This document shows, in pieces, positions 58,380 through 64,000 of a DNA stretch of 64,000 nucleotides. Made by a program: the position numbers and the translations under genes. The DNA is taken from contig JAJHTX010000003.1 in assembly GCA_032164295.1 (NCBI GenBank), positions 2,666,001 to 2,730,000 of the forward strand, read 5' to 3'. The stretch's first letter is position 1. Each line of letters begins with the position of its first letter. This stretch comes from Inonotus obliquus. Its lineage: Eukaryota; Basidiomycota; Agaricomycetes; Hymenochaetales; Hymenochaetaceae. The notes under the pieces are model-generated. The model had not been told where the DNA came from and searched no databases. It worked only from the letters and a program-made list of their open reading frames with translations.

Positions 58380-58935
58380 ATGTCTGCGCCCCGACGTGAA
58401 GAAGAGAAAGAACCCAGTGATATCTTGCCTCAAGGTGGTGCGTCCCTTACAGCACACACGCTTTTGTGCCTCATTCCCACCATCCTACTGACAACTAACT
58501 TTAATACCAGAAGGCGTATCAGAATCAGAATCCTCGTCACTGGCAAACACGCCGAAAGACACACACGACTCGGATGAAACAGTTGATGTCTACACCGAAG
58601 AACGTATCCAACACGTCCTCGAGACACTTGAAGATGAACTAGCTGAGGACGAAGATGAGGTCAAGGAGGTCGTGAAGGACCTGGAAGATAGCTGCATGGA
58701 CGCCTACGTTCGCTTACGCGACGCTCGCGGCGCCTTTTTCCACGAGGTAAAGCTGCTAGGCCCCATTATGTATAGAGTACTTAAGCTAAATTCATGTTAG
58801 GAACTCGTAAAAGAGATTGAAACGATACTAAATACGAGTGGAAGAGTAGCCGGCCTTGATAGTCGTGGCAGTTATCATTCGTTGTGTGCAAGTCTAGAAG
58901 CTGGTTCCTCATCATACCCGAATACGCATATCTGA
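58380..58935 (+). CDS. Small acidic helical protein of unknown function
   Basis: I do not recognise the family. Three exons (58380-58439, about 58511-58745, about 58801-58935) give about 140 residues beginning MSAPRREEEKEPSDILPQ. The centre is a strongly acidic helix (YTEERIQHVLETLEDELAED, then VKEVVKDLEDSCMDAYVRLR). The third exon continues ELVKEIETILNTSGRVAGLD. Introns are 70 and 55 bp with normal GT-AG ends, and all joins keep frame. The gene model rests on splice logic alone. It converges with the ROM2-type gene. Confidence 0.55.
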
Positions 58936-59133
58936 ATATACAGATTGATGTATAGCGCAGACCGTGTCATTATGTTACATCGTAATTGAAAACCCACCTT
59001 CGGGACAGGAACAAAAATAAATCACGTAATGTCTATTTGGTACAGAGTACGCAAATTTGAGAAGGCATAATGTGAGAGACTGAATGCGGGAAATCGTAAA
59101 ATTTGACTAGACAATGATTCCTTAGTTGTTCCT

Positions 59134-62100
59134 TCATCTCCACGAGTGCCTTGGAGTAAGAGACGGCGAATGCGGCGGCGACGCTGACAGAGGGAAGTAC
59201 GTCGAGTGGGACGGAGAAGAGAGGGAACCTGGCAGGTACAGGGGAATCGTCGGTACGAGCTGGAAGACGTGTTGAGCGACAGCGCGTGAGGGCCGTGCAC
59301 CATTTCCAGTGGGTTCAGGAGCTTGCATAACAGCATGAATACGAGCTTCCTGTGGCCCAGTGTCAGCCCAGCCGTCGGGACCAGGTGTACCAATGGGTGG
59401 TACATTGGACCCTCGTCCATCCCAGATGCAGCGGATATCATTGCCCGGAATAATTTGTGCAAGTCGGCCCGTTTCAACATGCCGTATTTCAATGAAGCGG
59501 GTGTCAAACAGGAGCACATAGGGCGGATGCCAGGCGACACGCTCAGCTGTACCTTCCCATTCGATGGTCCCTATCGATCGACTTGGATCACCATGTCGGT
59601 CAACGTATAACCCAAATTCTAAAGCAAGATTGAGAACCATAGCTTCCAATTTTCGGGAAGTACGTACCATCATAGCAAAGGAGAAACTCATTCTCGCTCG
59701 ATCGGAACATGCCAATCGGCTTGCACGATTCACACCGCTTTGTCAGAGCAGCTAGGCGAGGGTCGTCACGCTGAGGAATGGTGACACTCTTGAAACTGGG
59801 TAGAAAGGGACTAATCGATAAGTCCAAGCCATTTCATGAAGGAGGCCACATACTCTGTGAGATCCATTATCTCGAAGCCTTTTGAACAAAGAATTGCTAT
59901 CTTCGCCTTCAGGAAGATAAGATCATAAGACTCTGACGGCAAGAAGAAATCCTATTGTGCTTTCACTGTCAAAAAAATCTCTGTCTAATGCGATCGAAAA
60001 CATACCCTGAAAATGCGGAACCAGTCTGATCGCTGCGAACCGAAGCCAAAGCGACTCAGTCCCCCAGCGACTTTTGCCTTCTCGTTGATCTTGCCGATGA
60101 CCGGCTCCAAGACGCGGAACACGCTATCCATCTTGAGAGGAGTCAGCAGTGCTTAGTCGCTAAAAAGCGCAACGAATACTCACTCCTTTCTTCTTCATGT
60201 AGATGACAAGCGTACGTCCACCAAGTGTTCCGACGGTAAAGAATTGTACATCCTTGTTGCCGTTGAGCTTCTGTGGGGTGCGAGATGCATTTCCAGTTGG
60301 CGGCGACGACGGTACAAGGGCCTCGATATGATAGGCGAAAAGAGCCTTTACGGGATACTTTCAGAGAAAATATGAAACTGGAACAAGAACCAACCAACCA
60401 ACCTTGTCAGCTAGCACTAAGAAAATTCCGAAGTCCTCGAGCATTGCGCATTGAGTCACCATCTTCAGGTGCAATACCCGACGCAAGGCTGGGAGAAGAT
60501 TTAGACATCATTGACCGAATTAATAAAGGTGACAAACATTTTGGATCATGTCGAAGGCCAATCCAAACACCTTCGGCACAGCCAATAGCTACCAATCCTC
60601 TACCGTCGGGTGTTGCTGTTAAAAATTGATCAACGATTTTAAAGGACACATAGAGGCTGTCAGTCTTACAGAACGGTACAGAACAGGTCACTTTCCCCGT
60701 GAATACATTCTCATCATTCCATGACGAACTCGTCGCGGTCGCATGCATTGACGGAACCAGGAACGTCTCAGAGCTGAGCGTCTCGATCTCAAAGACCTTG
60801 TTTGCATCTGTCACGACTTTGCGAAGGACAAGAGCTTCATCCAGCTTCTGCTTCCATTCCGCACGAGCCTGCGTCGTTTCAGCATAGACAGTCCAAAGGC
60901 CACCAAGTCTTCCGTTATGATGGATAGTGCACGGGAAAACCCATCGAGCGTCACCCTCTGGTGCAGTACCGTTCGCCACCACCGTGTCCGACGGCGGGAC
61001 ACCGCCACCACCTCGATCGCCCCCGCGCAGTCCGCCAAGTATACCTTTGCTACGCTGTGTAGGTGGATCGGTAAAGTTCACAAGGGTTAGCAAATCTAAA
61101 GGAATTGGCTGCATAGTACCCTTAGTCAGGTGCAGTCTGGTGGACAAATAGTAACTACTGACTCTGCGGTTAACATGGTATTTTGTGATACCATCCTTTT
61201 CTTTGGGCTTCGTCATAACCACTGTTGAAATTATATTTAGACGATACCTTCAACCGAGGCGAAATCCTCACAATAGTTGTCAAAGAGAAGGACAAAGAGC
61301 TCGGTCCATCCGCTCCATTCAAATCCGGTATCAGGCTGACGCAATAGTTTGCCAGTATAAATGAGTGAACGGTTCTCGTCGAGTAGGTCCATGTCCTAAA
61401 TGAGTTAATTAGGATGTCTCCTGGCACTATTTAAGGGGTCACAAACAATCGCCTCTCCAGGTTTGAAGATAAGATTCTGGTTGTACCGCCAAATTTCGAC
61501 TCTCTCGTTCGCCGATTTCACTCCCGTGTCCGTCTCCTTTAAAAGTGATCTCAAGACTTCTAGCGTCTGAGGAAGGGTTTCTCGGTCCTCGTGGTTAGAC
61601 GGCGTCTCCTTCAGTAATTGAGTAAGCAGGAGCTCGTAACGCGCCACTTTGGCAACCGGACGATGGACGAAGCTCTTCATATCCAGCCTACGGGAATCAG
61701 GATGTTTGACTGAAGCCTGCGTACCAAAAACAATGATTGGTGTTAGATACAAGGGGAATGCTGCTCAGACTTACGTCAGCAAAGACTTTAAAGACGGGAT
61801 TATTTTGCATCTCCTCATCAATTCGGTAATGCGCGATAGGGTTGTTGGGTACGTATGCCATATATGCATCGCGGAAGTTCAAAGCGGCATCTAAGATAGG
61901 AGCATTGATGCTACGTATTGTTGGGTGCTCGTCACGCTGGATTTCATGAAGTCTCGAGAGTAAGTGCCGATGAATGTGGTATAGCTCAGCATAATTATGG
62001 AATGCGTCGTGAAGGAACGTATTCAAACGTTCACTTAGAATAATCGGTGGATCCGCGTTCTTGAGTGGTTGCACGTACATCTATGCAAACGAGTGAGTCT

Positions 62101-64000
62101 TCCGCGGCCGGAGGATGAACCAGTGCTTTACCGTTCCAATACTTTCAAGGTCCTTGACATACATCATTTCCCCCTGGATTATTTCAAATATGATGCTGGA
62201 GTTACAGTCAACATGTGCCAAACAGACGGTCGACAATGAAGGACATCACTTACGACTGTCGCTTCATTTCTTGCTTGGACATTAAATTTTTGGCCTCTTC
62301 TGACACCAGCGTTGTGTAGTCGATATTTGCAGTTGGCCCCTTACCCATAGCAGCTTGGAAGGTACGGAGTTGAGCCACAGAATGGAGTTGCTTGATCGCT
62401 TGAATTGCTGTAAGCAAGAAATCTGCATCCGGATTGCCCTCTACCGTCTCGTTATAAACGGCCTCAAGGACAACAGGATACTTTTGTAACTGTTCACTGG
62501 GTCGCTGAAGAAAATGCTTTAGGTCCAATCGTCGAGACTCCGGAGCGCGAAGACAACGCTGATGAAACAGGCAGGACAGAGTTAGAGGTGGAGAAAATAC
62601 TTGGAAGAGGGTGACTTACCTCTAAGAATCGTCTTAATTCTGCATTCGTGTCCATCTCGTCCTTCAAGCGCTTCTCTGCGACAGGAAGGTTTCCGACATA
62701 GTCGGCATACACAATTCGGAAGTCCGTTGCTGCCGTCAAGAAGACGTCACCGATGCGTTGGATGATAGGAAACTGCTCCCTTTGTCGTACTTCCATCACT
62801 TCTAGCAGCCGGCGGTTCACGTCTCTCACATCAAGAATGTTGTGGAAAACATCCGTCATGAAGCTATCGATGTGGTTGCGAGGAATGATCGGGGGATCAG
62901 CCATCCTTAATGGCTTCATGAACAACTGAGAGGCAACATTTCAGTTATACATAGTGCTAGATTTGAGTGAGACAAACGTTTTCCACGAGGTCTAGGTCTT
63001 GCACATAGAGCTCTTCTTTGTCGATAACTTTATGGATGATACTGATGAAGAATTAGCATGTAGGTAAATAAGTATGGTCAATGGTTACGAACGTTTGTCG
63101 GTTCTTCTCGCTCTCAGGCAAAGTTTTCAGGATTGATTTATCAATTAATTCAGCCCAGTCCTTCCGTTTCTGCGCAAAAATGAGCTCGCGCGGTAAATTG
63201 GAAAGATGATGCAGCCTACCGGTTCCTTGGTCGTCTCCGGAAGATAGGTCGTCTCTCTCATAAGCCCCTTCTGAACAATGAGTTAGTACTGCTTTCATTG
63301 GTTTGGTAATATGCCTTTTCGACCTACCCTTCGCGGACAACTATAAGAACTACATGCGTAAGGCATCCCTTCCCCGCAGCTGGGCAAGTAACACTTCGTC
63401 AGCGGTGTGAACACGCCCGTTGGTAATTCTCCCATCTCCTGGTTTCGAAGATCTGAGCCTCCTTCTTGGTCGTCGAGGAACATGTACACATCCTCTACGC
63501 TATCTTGTAGAACACGCCCTCCCCATTCTACTTCATAGAAGAAGAGCTGATTCTGTAGGCTTCGAGCGAGACTAAGAGCCAAACGGCGATCACTTGAGGG
63601 TACATGCATGTTCACTAGTTCACGCTGAATCTGGGCCTGGATCGTTGACTAAGAAAAGTGTGAATCGCGTATTCAACTTCATTCAACAGCAGAGTACCTA
63701 CCACTATGTCCCTGCCCGTGAAAGCGTGCTGATAGGGAATGCCACCTTTCACATGTGTGCCTCGAGGTACCTTATCTCGGAGGCGAACAGCAATATGAGA
63801 CAGCAATGCGAGGTTGACAAATCTATCCTCCTCTTCCTCATCGTAGTCCTCCTCACTTTCATATCCTTCGTGCAATGCCAGTTGGCGTTTTATATCATCA
63901 ATAACGCGCTCACGCTGGTTACGCTCATAATACCTGTCTATGCGACTACTTGAAGCCTGGCGATAGACATCGTATGGCGCATCTTCAAATCGTGAAGTCA
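59134..64000 (-). CDS. ROM2: Rho1 guanine nucleotide exchange factor, ROM2 type, two DH domains (5' end beyond window)
   Basis: This activates Rho1 for cell-wall integrity signalling at the plasma membrane. From right to left on the minus strand: a DEP-like domain (FVNLALLSHIAVRLRDKVP to LFFYEVEWGGRVLQD, 63850-63500), then a Cys patch (KCYLPSCGEGMPYACSSYSC). A first DH domain follows (DKEELYVQDLDLVEN to QRPSEQLQKYPVVLEAVY, about 63040-62450), then a second DH domain (QGEMMYVKDLESIG to HRPVAKVARYELLLTQLL, about 62200-61600). A PH domain (about 61420-60850) and a C-terminal CNH domain (about 60800-59150) end at HSWR. The usual ROM2 layout is DEP-DH-PH-CNH with one DH. Here the second follows directly with matching intron positions. 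The N-terminus is off the window. Confidence 0.88.

Noticed and set aside
61420..63060. Assembly duplication as the source of the two DH domains
   Set aside because: The copies differ in most residues and in intron sequence, which an assembly repeat would not produce.

Overview
This window looks like nuclear DNA of a mushroom-forming basidiomycete (Agaricomycetes). The genes are intron-dense, with many short 50-110 bp introns. The products are fungal families: TSR4/PDCD2, RIM2, RPC25, MSC2, a uL23m mitochondrial ribosomal protein, DNA polymerase alpha, a DCR2-like phosphatase, a Crh-type GH16 and a ROM2-type RhoGEF. Decayed F-box and mushroom-type cyclin genes point the same way. I cannot name a species. 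No CRISPR array, rRNA or tRNA gene was recognised. Exon boundaries were read by eye from GT/GC...AG signals and reading frame, so some may be off by a base.

Region 1 (0.6-15 kb) is dense housekeeping DNA. In order: a CUE-CCCH-Smr RNA-binding-type protein (+), an unknown coiled-coil protein (+), TSR4 (-), a mitochondrial-type hotdog thioesterase with an apparent one-base frameshift (+), the RIM2 pyrimidine nucleotide carrier (-) and RNA polymerase III subunit RPC25 (+).

Region 2 (15-34 kb) has a metal/regulatory flavour. Two paralogous Zn2Cys6/fungal-specific transcription factors face away from each other. Between them lies a secreted, very His-rich protein with a duplicated module. An MSC2-type zinc transporter with a His-rich loop follows, then a protein ending in an incomplete zinc cluster. 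A shared role in zinc handling is a hypothesis only.

Region 3 (34-54.3 kb) starts with MRP20/uL23m and a decayed F-box gene, then becomes a mobile-element island around a flavin reductase-like gene and the essential POL1 gene. The island holds two inverted copies of a 1.72-1.75 kb element, each with its own 5-bp target-site duplication. It also holds an AT-rich ORF cut by one in-frame TGA, about 2.2 kb of AT-rich gene-free DNA, and a pair of long diverged inverted repeats. Those repeats are built from ATATTTTAAATAT-like palindromes plus an 11-bp minisatellite, and they bracket a cyclin pseudogene.

Region 4 (54.3-64 kb) is ordinary again: a DCR2-like membrane-anchored phosphatase, a secreted GH16 cell-wall enzyme, a small acidic protein, and a Rho1 GEF of the ROM2 type running off the right edge. 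The GEF carries two tandem DH domains with matching intron positions. Three introns in three different genes use GC-AG boundaries with the same GCGAGT donor.
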